Positions 13,780-27,500 of a DNA stretch of 64,000 bases are shown here, piece after piece. The stretch spans positions 8,968,815 to 9,032,814 of the forward strand of contig JAGGNK010007448.1 of NCBI GenBank assembly GCA_017590115.1, in the 5' to 3' direction. Origin of the DNA: Montifringilla adamsi. Its lineage: Eukaryota > Chordata > Aves > Passeriformes > Passeridae. The notes below the pieces were generated by a model. The model did not search any database. It saw only the letters and a program-made list of their open reading frames with translations, and was not told the origin of the DNA. Position 1 is the first letter of the stretch. The number at the start of each line of letters is the position of its first letter. Made by a program: the position numbers and the translations under genes.

Positions 13780-16700
13780 ACACAAATATTTGTGTTAAGC
13801 GCTGCTGCGCCTCAGGGTTGTGCCGAAAGCAAACAGCGCGGCCAAGCCCCGGCAATTCCTGTGCCGTGCTGTGCGGCCGGGCCGGGAGCGTTGATCTTCC
13901 CGGGGGGCCCCGCTGCACAAACACTGCCCCGCTGGGGAATGGCCCCGGGCCAGGGACAGCGTGGGCAGCCTGGAAACGAGCCGGCATCCTCCAGGAAAGG
14001 GTTAACGGGATGGGCTTCAAGGTGCCTTCCCTCCCCTCCAAGTTCAGCCCCAGGAGGTGCCAGCAGTAGTGATGTGGCCAAAACCCGTGTCCCCTGGCAG
14101 ATGTGAGCGGCTGCAAAGGGAGCGGCTCCGAGCAGGGTCGCACCGAGCGCCCCCGGCACACGGCAGGGCGTTCTGCCCCAGCTCGGTACACTCCTCTCCT
14201 TTTTTGCTTCTTTCTTCGTTCCTCTCTCCAAGCTCAGGCCGTTGTGCGGGCGCTGGGGAGTTCGCTGTGGTGCCATTTTGTGGGAGCTGTGCTGGTGAGC
14301 AGACACCCCAACAAAGGAACTGCTCCCGCAGTGGCCACACAGCCCCTTGTGCTTTGTACAAAGCGCCTGTGCCACCTCAGCCACCCAACGCAGCGCTTCA
14401 GTGCCACCCAGGGAAGGTGGCACCATCCACGCTGGTATCCCGCTGCTCCCAGAGCTTTGCTTTCCCCCAGCCCCGCTGAGCCGGGGGTTCCCCACCCTCG
14501 CAGCCCGCAGCCGCCCCTCCCGGGCCCGTGTGATCCATGGTGACACGGTGGATCCGCACCCCCGCTGTGCCACAGCCTCCGGATCCAGAGGGAAGTGCCC
14601 CCACTCGGATGCGCTGGGCTTTGCGCTCCTCTCCAGCACCGGAGACTTCGTTTCTCCCGCAGCATCTCTCCCTCCTCCTCTCTCTCCATATGGACTCTCC
14701 TACACCCGGAGTCATTGGAGAGAAAAGCAATTAATACTCCCCGTGCAATCCAGCCGTGTGATGCTTCCCGGCCCATCCTGCTTTTAAGTGGGAAGGTTAT
14801 TCTCCATTCACTAATTGCCTCACATTATCTGGTGCAAAGTGTTAACGTGCAGCTCCGCGAGGAGAGGGGTGGGTGGCACAGCAGCGTACTGACATGCTGG
14901 GTGATAACACAGGCGTGGGGGAGGAATTATTTAAAACACTCAGATGCTGAGAGAAATGAAAAATGAAAGAGAAAGAGCCAGAAGAAGAGGACATCCCCAT
15001 CCAAATGCTGGAGTTTGAACGGCAGAGTGGGGCTGGTTCTGCCTGCCCTTGACGCTGGTGCCACCCCAGTCCCACCATGAGCAGCTGCTCAGGCCACCAC
15101 AGGGACAAGCTGAAAATCTGGTGGCATCCTGCCTGAGGAAAGAGCTCTGGTCCTGGGGACTGCTCCCAGCTCCAGCACAGAGCAATTCCCTGAAACCAAG
15201 AGAGGAAGGCAGGGCAGTGCCCTCGGCAAAGGTGTCATTCAGAATTTTGGAGCTTCCTGCCTCCAACTGCAGCCCTCCCCAAAATGCTATCGATGCTATA
15301 AGTCCTCATTTCCCAGCAGACATTGACACAAAATGCAATTAATAAAGATCTCATGCACCTCCTACTACAGGGCTATTCTGATTCCCTCAGTCCCAACAGC
15401 TCTGCTGGGGAGCCCCCTCATCACCCTGACACTCCTGCCAGACCTGAGCAGGACAGCACACACTGCAAGGGGCAGGGGGTGAGCAGCACACCCCGAGTGC
15501 CATTGCCATGTCCAGGTGCTGTGTGTGAACACAGAGCTCTCTGCTCTCCAGAGCACAGCCAGGCTCGGGGGGGCAGCACAGGGGGGGCTCCCAGGGAAGG
15601 CAAACCCCCCGGGCTGAGAACCCCCAGGGATGGCTGCAGGGCTCTGACAGATCCCAGCCCAGCTGGCCGAGCAGGGGCCTGGCACAGGGCAGGGAGACTC
15701 AACTCTGCTGTTTCTGCGTCTGGGAGAACAATAAATAAATCTGTGGGAGGCAACAGTGGGATGAGTCAGAGGCGAGAGTGAGAGAAAGTCGTCATCCACA
15801 GAGCACATCATCCGAGTCCAGCCATCCACAGGGCTCCAGGGATTCGTGTCACAGGGGTCCCTGCCCTGCTCCAGCCCCCAGTAACCCCCTGCCAGGAGGA
15901 AATAGGGACAGCCCCACCAGCGGGAGCCTTGGCCATGCCCGGGGGGCTGCAGCCCCTCCCCAGCCCTGGGCACCGGCAGGAGCACAGCTGGATCCATCCA
16001 GCTCCTGGAGGGGGTGGGCTGGGGCATCACTTAAGCCCCAGGAGCTGCCAGCTCATGTTTCCCTCCCAAAACTTGGGCAAGCTTTGCCTTTTTGGGTGCA
16101 TCACGCAGGGTCCCCATCACCCCGGGGCAAGGAGGTGCCCAGGGGAAATGCTCCAGCTGAAACTTCTCCCATTTCTCCCAGGAGAAATGCCCAGTGCAGG
16201 GCGGAGCAGCCAGGGCGTCGGGAACAGCGACACAGGATCTGCTCCCAGCTGGAATTGTTGTCAGAGCGTGGAGTGAATTTAATCACGGCAGAGCCCGAGC
16301 CGAGGCTCCCATGCTGCGGATGTTGTGCGTGTCAAAAGAATTTCATGTGAATCTCCACTTGCCAGGCACAAATACAGCCTGCGGGGAATGAAAGGACAAG
16401 GCAAAAAGCACCAAAAAAGCATCAAAAAATCAACTCACAGGGCACAGTCTGAGAATTAATAACAAGGAAAACTGCAAAAAGTGGCCCACTGCAAAATAAG
16501 CAACTTTAGTGTCAAGTTGAGATCTTGGCAGGGAGAGCACTTGGGGAACCCGCTCGGCCCTGTGGCCTCACAACTCAGCATTTCACACAAGTTTATGTTC
16601 TTTCCATCCAGCTCTTGTTAAATTCAGTGTTCCCAAGGCTGCAAGCAGCACTTGCAGAACACACAGGGGGTTGAGGCTGTCGTTACCCAGGAATGCAGAG

Positions 16701-19700
16701 GTAGGGAATTGTCAAAGCTGTCATTAATCTCAAGAAGGAATAATCAAACTTACCATAAAAAAGGAGAGAGCTCTGTAACTCCTAGACTGATGTATGCAAA
16801 ACAAAAAGAAGAATGCAGGAAACTTGGCTATAAAGACATGGGTTTAGTCTCATCAATCAAGCCATTAAATCAGAAGCAAAGACACCTTCATCTGCACATT
16901 GGGAGCCACAGAGATGTTTGTCTGCTGTGTCAGTGCTCAGGTTTGCTGGCTTGGTTTTCAGCTTTCTACTTTTATTTAATGCCCAAAGGGACATTAAATA
17001 TCAAACAACAAGTGAAACACACGCTGTAGAACTCTTACAAAGCCTCTTCTTCCATCCTTTCCCAAACCCCATGGAGGATGTGAGGTGAAGAACAGCCTGC
17101 AAGAGCTGAATCATGTCTTCAAGCACAAACATTTCTATTAGGTGACTAAGACCCAAACAACCATCTCTATTTATTGCAACTGATGCTGTTATTAAAAACC
17201 AGACAGGTCCCTTGGCAGCCCCTCGTGCTCTCAGGTCTGTGTGTGTGCTGGTGAAACTGCAAAAGGCAGGTTGGAATAAACAGGATCCTTTGTGTGGCAT
17301 CCAAAACACTTGGGAAACCTGGGAGTGCTTTTTGTTCCGAGAGCATCCTGGCTGGAGACTGCTGGGGTGACAAGGGGCATCTCTGAGCCTTAGAATCAGA
17401 CAAGTGAATCCTTGAGAGCACAGGGAATGCCTCGTGGAAAGGGATGTTGTGCCAGGGGGGTTCCAAGAGGAGTTCTGAGCTGTCCCTGGAGCAGGAGGCA
17501 GCAAGTGAAAATTGGTAAACCTGCCTGTGGGAATCAAGCTGGTTTTGGGAAGAGCCTGAGAGCAGGGGCACAGAGAGGGGTCACAGAGGGACATCTAGGG
17601 TAGGCTGAGCTCAAGCTTTCATATTTGAACAAATTCTTATTGGAGAAACCTGATTTTCACTGGATTTTCCCCATCAGCCCCATCCATCCACCCTCTCCTT
17701 CTCCATCTCCTGAGAACGGTGCGTCATCCAAAGCCTTCGCATTTTCACAAAGTGAAGTGGAGCAGCACTGAGGGAAGCCAGGCTCTGCTCCCCCTTCCAA
17801 ATGTTCCCAGCACTGGGAGGGAAGCCAGGAGCCTTTAGGAGACGTTTTAAGGAGCTGCAGGTTCAGCTGCTCCCCTGTAGCACCCACTGCCTGCCCCGGG
17901 CTCCTCCTGCTCAACAGCATCTCCCACCACCCTCCTGGCAGCTCTGCTTTGGCCTTTGGTTATCAGAAAAATATGTGCTCTCCAAAAAAGCAAACTCAAA
18001 CATCCTTCAGTCTGAGCACTCACAGCTTTAGGACAGCTCAAGCTGCTCACAGCATTATATCCCTGCTCCTGTAATGAGGTTTTCATGGACATAAAATTTA
18101 ATGAAAATGTGAAAACATCTCACAGAAAGCAAATTCCAGCCCTGTGGCTCAGGAAAATCTGCTCTCCTGGTTGACTGCCTAATTTACACCCCCAGGACTG
18201 TGCAGGGCCTCAGTGCAGCTGTAGGAACAGCGTTCCCATCCCCACTGACCTGACTGCAGCCATTCCAGGGTCCTGAACTCACTCCTCTCCAGGAAACTCT
18301 TGGATCTCCCTGGGAGTGAAGATTTCCCCAAAGGAGCTTCACTTCACCCTTCTGAAAAGTGGGATAAGGTCACATATGAGCTGCTGGGTGTTGTGTTTGC
18401 CTGAAACCTGGGGATAAAGGTGATGGAAGGATCACCCCCAGGCAAACCTCCCGGAGCTCAGGGACTCAGTTATTTTCCCCTTCAGCAGTCTTTGCCTTGC
18501 TGTTCCTCAGCTTTCTCCCAATGGGACTCCACCAGGCTCTGTGGATAAATAAAAACCCACATCCAAGACCTGCCTGTGCCCTGGCCGGGGTTGGGGAGTG
18601 CTAATTTTATATATTTGGTATCAAAGTTGCTGCTGCCTCCACAGAGCAGTGCTAAAGGAATGGCTTCAGCAGTGCTGCCAGCACCACGCTGGGCCTAATT
18701 GCACCAGGGATGATACACACGTGGGACTTATTATTACTATTATTTTATTATTCTAAAGAGACTCAATTTTTAATGTAAGAGGTTTCAAACGCTGGTATTT
18801 ATTTGCTGATTAAATTATTCAGCTGGAGACAGAATATCTTCAAAGAAGGAATTTTTTTTTTTCCCCAGAATGGGTATCTGGAGTTGCAGGGCTATATTAT
18901 TGTACTTGAAAAATATTTCCTTATTAGCCTTTTATTTCAGGGTACACATTTAAGTGACACTTCCCGTGCTGACAGCTCATCCAGCTTCAAAGCACAACTT
19001 CTGTGAGGATTGCAGAGTGAGGCTGGGCTGGATGAAGCTGTGGCCCAGCTGACACACAAGCCCTAGGGACGGAGTTTTTCCTCTTTTTGGAGAGCCTGAA
19101 GCAGAAATCCACACTGGGACTTGCACACTGTGAGTGTTTTGGGGTTTTTCAGCGGGGTAAGATGCACTTCTAAGCAGCGAGCAGATTTTGGGAACCTGGT
19201 TTCTTCTGTAATTCCTCTGTTCCCTCTTTCAACACAGCTGGGAGAGCTGAGCAGCTCAGCCAGAGCTGGGGATTAACCCTGGACCCCTCGAGGCAGAAAT
19301 CAAAGCTCTTCTCCCTGTCCCTGGGACATTGGGCTAATCCAGGCTGCCCTAAGGATGCTGCAGGGAGCCTTGCAATGGTCCAGCCAAGACAAACCAGAGC
19401 AGTGCTGTGCTCTCCTTTCACCCAAGGATGCAGAACAGAAACGCACCCTGACCTCTGAGAAATCTCAAAATCAAAAGGAAACCATGATCTCCCTGCTCTC
19501 CCATGGAGGCTGGAGGTCCCACAAGCCTGACCACCTCAACCCACCCCTCAAACAGCAGCGTTGCCATCACCCAACCCTTCCCTCCCTCCCAGGGCTCTGC
19601 TGGGGTCCCACAAGCCCCTCTCCCCTCGGCGCTCCCCAGCCCCACTGCCAAAGCCAACTCTCCCCCTGCTGACAGCTCCATCCTGTTTGTGGTGTCTTTG

Positions 19701-20220
19701 GCACTTCCCCCTGCAGCATTTCCAGGCCCCTGTGGCTCCCCAGCCCCCGTGGCTCCGGCACAGCCGGGGCTGAGCCAACAGCAACACGCGGAGCCTGCGG
19801 AGCAGCCCCAGGCAGAGCCTGCCCAGGGCACAGCCCCAGGGCTGGAGCCAGCCCTGCCCAGCAGCACCCACCGCCTCGGGGTGGCCTCCACCACCCCACA
19901 CAAGGCAAACTCACAAGTTCCCACCCCAAAGTTCCAGCTCAGAGATGCAGAGTGCCCAGGAACTGCCCCGGACTGGGGGACCAACACCACAATGGGACAG
20001 CTGTGAAAAACACAACCCCAGGGCCAGCAGCAAACTGGCAGGTCAAGGACAGACTCAACAGTACCAGGAGTCCTCTGACCAAGAGAGCCCCAGCATTTGC
20101 TTCACTTATTCCTCAGAGTGTCAGAAATTAAAGAAGGGAAAGGCCAGGGTTTTGTTAGCTTTGTGTTTTATGTGCCTGCAACATGATCAGCCCTGGGGAT
20201 CATCTTTCCTCCACCCAGGC
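13780..20220. other. Intergenic stretch without recognised genes
   Basis: This lies between the divergently placed promoter of the unrecognised gene and the first exon of B3GALT9. I read all frames and found no conserved protein, tRNA or rRNA. An AT-rich island at 18720-18960 and a lower-GC block at 14690-14850 with TAATTA/ATTAAT words differ from the surrounding GC-rich sequence and could be conserved noncoding elements. This is a guess from composition only. Confidence 0.5.
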
Positions 20221-20343
20221 AGGTGAGGTGGAAGCCACAGGCTGCAGGTACTGGGCAGTAACTGGATCCTGCAGACCCAGATACAGCCAGAGCCAGGAGA
20301 ACCTGCCCAGAGAGCCCCTGCTGCAGGAACAGCTCCCAGCACC

Positions 20344-21973
20344 ATGCAGGTAAGTGCTGCAGCCTCTTACAGCTTTCACAGGATTGGGGGTGGAAGGGAC
20401 CTTAAAGATCATCTCATTCCATCCCCTTTCACACCTTCCACTTTCCCATGTTGCTCCAAGCTGCATTCAACCTGGCCTTTCCCTCTGGATTCTAACCCTG
20501 ACAGCTTTCATAGGGCAGTGTCAGGCCAAATACCAAAAATTCTCTTTCAAGGATGTATTAAGGGGCACCTCAAGCCTTCAGTAGCACGTTAAAAATAGTC
20601 AAAAATTATTAATAGCAAGTTATTCTTCAGTATTTCCACACATGGATGCACAGAGAGAAGCTTTCAACACGGTAACGTCCTTCTCAGTTTGGGATCTCAC
20701 TGTGCCTCAAGTAGATTTCTTAAGTTTCTAGGAGAAAAAAATCCTCACACTAATAATACAAAGACCACGGTCTAGAAGCTGTGATTGCTTTGCATGGATA
20801 TATTGTAAAATGAGGGAAAGCCTTCTGGGTTGAGAGGCAGGAGAATTCAGTGTCCACGTTCCTGTTCCCCAGCTGACACTCTGCAGGCTCCGCACACACC
20901 AGTGGTGCTTCATCCTCTTCAACGTGCTGCTGTTCCACGTGCTGCTCTTTGGGGCAGATTTACTGGAGCAATACTTCCTGCAGTCCCTGCCTCTGTCCTA
21001 CACCGATGCAAAGGCTCTGGAGATCAGGGACAGGGCCAGGAAGCTGGATCTGGATCCTCTGAAGGCCAACCTCTCTTACACCAGCAGCGGTGCAGTGACT
21101 TGCTCCAACCAAGAGATATTTCTGCTCATTGTTGTCTGCAGCAGCCCAGAAAACAGGACAAGGCGCAACGTGATCAGGCAGACCTGGGGCAACGCCACAG
21201 GCGCCAGGGGTTACAGCGTGCTGACTCTGTTTGCTGTAGGAAAGGCAGCTTCAGCAAGCACCCAGCTGGAGATCAATGAGGAGGCTCAAAGGCACCGAGA
21301 CATTATTGAAGGCAGTTTCATCGATTCCCCCCAGACGCAGACACAGAAGATGCTGATGAGCGTGGAGTGGACGGTGACTTTCTGTCCCCGTGCCAGGTAC
21401 ATCCTTCACACAGCCCAGGATGTGTTTGTGGGTGTCCCCAGCCTGGCTAGGTACCTGCTGAGCTTAACCCAGCAGGAGGACATCTACCTTGGCAGGGTGG
21501 TTCACCACGGAGTGCCTGACAGGGACCCCCAGAGCCCTGGCTTTGTGCCCGTCCATCAATACCCCGAGGAGTTCTACCCGGATTTCTGCCACGGCAGCGC
21601 TTTCCTCATGTCCCAGGACGTGGCTCGCAAGGTTTACGTGGCTGCCAGGGAGGTGCCACTGGCGCTGCCCCCCGCTGCTTTTGTAGGAATCTGTGCTAAA
21701 AGAGCTGGCATCACTGCCAGGCACAGCTCCCGCTTTGCTGGGGAGAAGCACATCAGCTACAACCCTTGCTGCTATAAATTCATTTTTACCTCTTCTGACA
21801 TGAGAGAGGACGAGCTATTTACAGACTGGAAGGAAACGAGCGATGGGGAGGATTGTTCCTTACTGGAAACCTACTACAGCCTGGTGTCCTGCAAGGTTCT
21901 GACCTACATTGATAAGTTCAAACAGTTCAACTTGGACAGGATAAAAAATGAGCTCCTTCGTTTTGTCAATTAA
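20344..21973 (+). CDS. B3GALT9: B3GALT9 (B3GNT10), beta-1,3-galactosyltransferase-like protein, complete
   Basis: Two coding exons. Exon 1, 20344-20349, contributes only ATG CAG before a strong donor (CAG|GTAAGT). Exon 2, 20873-21973, starts after TTCCCCAG. The joined protein is 368 aa and begins MQLTLCRLRTHQWCF, matching the human protein start MQVTFCRLRTHQWCF. It is a type II Golgi membrane protein of glycosyltransferase family 31: short cytosolic tail, one membrane segment at about residues 13-29, lumenal domain after that. Family landmarks are RRNVIRQTWGN, EDIYLGRV, YPEEFYPDFCHGSAFLMS and YNPCCYKFIFTS. NxS/T sequons lie near residues 68, 96 and 109. The metal-binding DxD position reads TAQDVF and the usual EDVxVG reads AAFVGIC, so activity is uncertain. 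The open frame extends upstream of the first internal ATG; I chose the start by the splice and the human match. No stop or frameshift. Confidence 0.93.
20369..20500 (-). repeat. CR1 LINE fragment in B3GALT9 intron 1
   Basis: The plus strand reads GGTGGAAGGGACCTTAAAGA followed by TCATCTCATTCCATCCCC and a diverged 'CAAGCTGCATTCAACCTGGCCTT', the antisense of a CR1 3' end. It begins about 20 bp after the B3GALT9 exon 1 donor. Ends are approximate. Confidence 0.8.
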
Positions 21974-22705
21974 TGTTTGACTTCTGCAAGAAGAGGCTGG
22001 GTTTTCTTTCATCAGCTGTGTTATCCTTTTAATATTCTGTACAAAGGATGCCCTCCCAAAGTTTGCTCTTTTCCCTTCAGCAGCAAATCAATTCTCACTG
22101 TTACAGTGTGACAGAGCAGAACTGGATGTCCTCTGCCTCTCTAAGTACCTACAAGTGCATGCATGGAAGTAAAAAAGAGTATTCCAACAGACTTGTCTAT
22201 ATCCATGTTTTTTCAGACTTCTAAGTGTTCAAAATTCCTTTTTTATGTGAGTGAGGCATCACCTACTTCCAAAGAATTCTGGAACAAAGGGGAAGCTCTC
22301 CATCCACAAAAGGAGCTGCTTCTGAGCAGGGGGGCTCACAGAGGAACAGAGAAGCTCCAGAAGGAACAGACACTGAGCCATCATGGAAATTCCTCAAGTA
22401 ACGCTGTTTGTTAACATACATCAAATGACAAGGTTTGGTTTGGGATTTTTTGTTTTTTAAACCAAATGTTCAGCATGTTACCTCAATTCTCCAGCATTCC
22501 ATTTCGTGTTTTTCCTCAATTATCTCCACCTGTTACTTCAAGGGGGGATGACAAAAACAACACACTTCAAAATTGTCATTTATATCAGATACAGCAGCAG
22601 CATGTAATCCATATGGCAATGTACAGCATGGGCAGGGACCTGCATCTGAGTAATAAGGGGAAAGTGATCAATTAATCAATCAACACTGAGCTCAAAGCTC
22701 AACAA

Positions 22706-22711
22706 AATAAA
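22706..22711 (+). terminator. B3GALT9: Candidate B3GALT9 polyadenylation signal (AATAAA)
   Basis: This canonical hexamer lies 733 bp past the B3GALT9 stop and is followed within 20 bp by an A-rich run in the genome. It would give a 3' UTR of about 0.75 kb. It is inferred from position only; no transcript evidence is available. Confidence 0.4.
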
Positions 22712-22739
22712 GCATATGTGTATACAAAAAAAAAAAATC

Positions 22740-24543
22740 CCCTTGTTTGGCATCTCTGCACATTCTAAAATATTGTCTTTGGCAAATGTACCATGCAAAG
22801 CAGATGCTAAATACTCAGCACACAGAGTAGCCTTCAAAAGCACCAGCTGAAAACACACATGGAAGAGGCTCATGAATTGCAGAACAGGTTTATATATTGA
22901 TTTCTTTTACTGACATTTCAGCATATGGCTCATACAGAGCCACCAGCACACAAAAGACACCTAAAATAACAGAGCTGAACTGCCCAGAACAAGTGCAAGC
23001 TAAGAACTTCTACATTCTTTTATTTCCTTTTTAGTGCTTTAATGTGTTTGCTGGATGCAGGATCCATGAAGCTCCTGTGCTCTCTCCAGTCACGAGACAC
23101 TGCAGTGCATTTCTCACTGACAGATCTTTATTGGGCACATTTGGGGTAAATGCAGCAGCTTTGGGATGCAGGATGACAACTCAGGGACATCTTGGGCAAC
23201 AAGGCACCTCACCTGCATTTAGACAGCTTAGCAAACATTAAGGGATCTCCCCCAGCTCCTCTGAGCCCTCCTGGGCAGCAATTTTTGGCAGGCAATGGCA
23301 GCTGCACCTCCACCTGCCACAGGCAGAGCCAGAGTTCCTGCAGGACAGGATCCTCCTGCTTCCCCTGGCAGCACAGGGACACAGGGCCAGCACTCCCCAC
23401 AGTCACACCTGGCTGACACACGACTAAAAGAAGCCCCAGTGTAGTAATTTCATGTTTTATTCTGGTCCCCCTCAATGAAAAGAATACAAGGCTTTGATAG
23501 AAAGTACCCTGTGGTCTGTTTATGGGCAAAGACACATCACATGTCATGGAGTGCCCAGCCACTCCTGATTCTCTGCCACAGCTCTGACATCTTCAAAAGA
23601 AGATTCCAACTTCCTAAGATGCCACATTTCCATACTCCCACTTCATTCACTCTTTCAACACAAGAGCTCTATGTTCTTACTCCTTGTAATAATCTAACTT
23701 AGGTAACTAAAATACCACATTTCTTTAAATAACACTTTAAAAATTGTATCTCTGTTAAAAAATAGTGTAAACAATTCAAGATTTGGTTCTGAAATAGTCT
23801 TGTAGTGCTCCAGCCACTAAACTGAGCTGCCACCCCACAGCACAGCCAACCAGGGACACAAAGTTCCCAGGTGGGTTTGATCCCTACAGAGTGCACTGAT
23901 TTGTTTTCAAAAGGGCTAAAAACTTTTTTGTTTTTTTTTTAATCCTCAGCAGAAAATGTAAACAATATTTAGGATTATTTATTCCAGCAAGACTCACATC
24001 CAGCAGGCTGAAAACAAGAGAATCCAGTCCATACTCCCTCATGTGGACAGTGTCACTTATTCAGCAATAGGATTCTGACAGAACACAATGTTCCATGCAA
24101 GTGCCAACTCAGGCAGGTAAAAAAACAAATTAAAAAAATAATAGAAATTATGGCAGCATCTGAGGTTACAAACCTTGAGGTGTTTTGGTGGTTTTTTTTA
24201 ACTGAACTGTAACCTACTGAGAAAACACAACAAAAACTCCAAACCCAAGAACAATTTAAACAAACACTGATAAATTCTGCCAAATAAAACAGCCAGCAGC
24301 TGCTAAGTGCTCACCTGGGTTACCTGCCTCATGAAGCACAGGGGGAACTTCTGCCATGACATTTTAGGGGGAAATATCAAAGAACCTTTAATTTGCTCTC
24401 CTGACTCCTTTCAAATAGAGTCAAAATATCTTCACGTTCCTTTAAAGAGACAACCTCCAGTGTGGAGAGTTTTTACACCTTGTACCTCAACAGCTGTGCC
24501 AGGACTGTGTTCTGCAGGAGGGGGACCCCAGACAGCAAGGACA
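22740..24543 (-). other. Region between convergent B3GALT9 and PSMD5; includes PSMD5 3' UTR
   Basis: No coding exon was seen. Minus-strand AATAAA candidates (TTTATT on the plus strand) lie at 23978-23983 and 23456-23461, either of which could end the PSMD5 transcript. I cannot choose between them. No repeat family was recognised. Confidence 0.4.
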
Positions 24544-27500
24544 TTATTCTGCTCCTTCCACAGCTGTAGTGGAAACTGCTTTAACATAATAGGGGCCCTC
24601 GTGCAGGTAAGCCCTGAGCCTCAGGTAGTACTGATTGCCAAAGATCTCTGCAATGGTTTTGGAGTTCACCAGGGCCTTCACCAGTTCGTATTTAGCATCC
24701 TTTGAAGCTTTGTCAGGCTCCACAGACCTGTCCACAACGTACTCCACAAACCCTGGGCTGCTCAGCATCAGCTTCTGGGCCCATGGTTGATTTGCAATGG
24801 CCTGAAAAACAGGAAGACAAAAGATGTGAGGGGGGGGGAAACATTTTAAAACCCCAGAAAAGCAGTTACACAGTAGGGGTTTTGGTACAGGGACAAGGAA
24901 CAGGGAAAATTAAATGAGATAAGAAACCACCACTCAAATCAAGCAGCAGGGTTTAAACTGGAGAACAAGCAGAGCTCAGTGCTCATCTTCAAAGTTTTGA
25001 GGGAATTATCACAGCAGTGCCTCTGCTAGAGAAGCAGCACCTTAGAGCACAGCTCTTGCCTTTTTTCCCCCCACCTTCCAATTTATTAGAAAATTAGCAT
25101 TACAGACATGATGTGTCTGCTGCATCATTTAAATGGAGAAGCCAAGTGGGGCCTGAGGAAAAGGCCTTTTTCTGACCACTTCTGGGCTTCAACAAGAAGT
25201 TGGTGGTATTCACTTGAAAGAAATAAATAAATCTGAGACTGAATGGCAACACAAGTCCCTCCCTGATGTTTAAAAGCAAAAGCACTCACAGTAAACACCC
25301 GTAAAGCCCCGCAGTGGAGATCAGGGAAGGGCTGAGTACTGATGCTCCTGAAGAGCTCCAGGGGCTGGCTGGACAAGGATGTGAACCAGGATTCAGTCAT
25401 TCTTAAGAGGTCTTCTGTCTGCTGCTCTGGCTGCATAAATCACAAAAATGAGAGTTTGGTTAGGATTATGAAAAGCTTTCAGGTTTTTGGGATGTGTTCA
25501 AATGGTTAAATCACCCCTTCAGTGCTACACTGTTAACCCTGATCCCTGGATCCAAAAACCACAGGGGCTGGAGCAGTCTGCCCCCATTCCTCTGAGCACA
25601 AGGGTATGAACCTGCTTCCTCATTCCCTCATCAATGAAGCCTTGACTTCACCTTTTATTAACATTTCAGAACACCTGGCACCTTACAAACAAACCCAAAT
25701 CTTTAAGCAAACCAATCAGGGAATTTCAAACCAGTGACTCAGAACACTGAAAGCCCCACTGCCACCCAGCCTAGAGACTGCAAAATGTCTCCTCAGTTAC
25801 TCAGGTGTGTGATGATTTCATTCTTGGAGATGTAAAGAAAAAACAAAGACAAAAAGCTCAACTTACAGGCAAGTAAAGCAGGGATGAAATCGCATCCAAG
25901 CACCGAAGCCGTAACTCAGTGGGGGCATTCTTGGCCTGGTGCCCTATTTTGCTTAAGATATTTTGAAATCTACTTCCTTTCAAAACAAAAACAAAGTGCT
26001 TTTAATTAATTCAGCCAGATCTCTACAGGAATACAGTCACCCATCAGTTACATTATAAATTTATTCATTAGATAAGTGAATTAATTCCTTTCTGCATCAC
26101 CCCAAACCAATTCACTCTTATATTATAAAGTATTATTGAAAAAAGAAGATACTAACTAGTTTTCTGTAAAACCTGTTTGCCTTCCACATTTGATCCCAGG
26201 ATTCCCAGTGTGTCCACAGCCACTCCAATCATGGTTGGATCCTGACTTTCTGCCATTTCAAAGACTTTTTCCATAAAGACAGGGTAGCGCTCACAGATCT
26301 GCTGGGGACTGTCCACAACAGCCAGATTGCCAAAAAATTTAACAAATCCTGAGAAAACAAGACCAAAAAAAGCATTGAGTAAAGAACAGCAATGGTAAAA
26401 TTAAATGTACATTAATGTGAGATTGACTTGTTCCTAAACATGTGTTATTAAGTCTGAATAGTGCTGGTAAAAAGCTCAAAATAAAGGGAGAACTAAGCAA
26501 CAAGCCAAATATTTTGACTGTTGCTTAATTCATTATGTTTGTATTCCTAAAAAAGGCTACAATAACACAAACTTTAAAGCTACAGCACAGCCTACCCAGA
26601 TCTTACTGAGGAACATCCTTCATGTGTCAAGCTGTCCTTCAGCATTTTCAAACATTTTACACATCCAATCTAATATCCAAAATTTCCGCTGAGCTCTCAA
26701 CAGAGAGGCTTGGCAGCGCTGTCAATGTAACCCACCACCAAAGCAAGCAGCAAAGGCTGGAAAGAAGGAATGCATGGTGGCACCTGGCAGGTAGAAGCTG
26801 GAGAAGGGGTCAGACTCTGCCCCCAGGATGATGTTGGAGATCCTGTCGATGACTCCCTGCTGAGCCAGGTACTGCCTGCCCTGGGGGCTGAGGGCCAGCG
26901 AGGTCAGCATCTCGATGCACGTGGCTCTGCAACACACCAGGGGAGTTCAGTTTGTGTCAGGAGGGGCCTGAAGCACTCAGTGATTGATAAAAAGAAGCCA
27001 CATCCATAAGACAAAATCCTAGCAAAGAAAGCCAAATGATCCCGACTGTTCAAGCTTCTCCGAGCTCATTCAGCTCTTTGGATTTGGGGAAGAATCTGAA
27101 GTGTTTCTGCTGCAGCCAAACATGGTAATTATCACTCCAGCTCGGTCCTCAGGTTAAGGTATGAAGTATTTCACACCCAAGGCAGTTTAAGAAGTTTTTC
27201 TGAACAGGATTTTACAAGAAACACACACAAATACATTTACTAGAGTTTTAACAATGGTGGAAATGTCCTTGGCACACTCACCAACATACCTGACCAGCAC
27301 ATCCTCTCCAGTCAGCTCCCCAATTAACTCAGGGATGAACCCACTGCTTGCACAGTAATTCAGAGACTCTGCTGACACTGATGAAATCTCCACAATTAAC
27401 TAAATAAAAGCAAAAGGAACCGTTTATAAGAACATTATAATAATTCACTGCAACAGCCAAATACATCTTCTGTGCTAATTAACCTCACATATATTAAATA

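Noticed and set aside
12495..14069. 524-codon open frame on the plus strand
   Set aside because: It crosses the CpG island, antisense to the first exon of the unrecognised gene, and then the polypyrimidine tract. It is rich in Arg/Pro/Gly and then Phe/Ser/Leu, as expected from base composition alone.
1..20300. FBXW2, expected from human gene order next to B3GALT9
   Set aside because: No F-box or WD-repeat exon with FBXW2 character was found on either strand, so either it lies outside the window or the order differs here.
24544..24768. PSMD5 last exon read as a stand-alone 74-aa gene
   Set aside because: It is the 3' part of the tenth PSMD5 exon, which begins at 24801 and continues the frame from the upstream exons.
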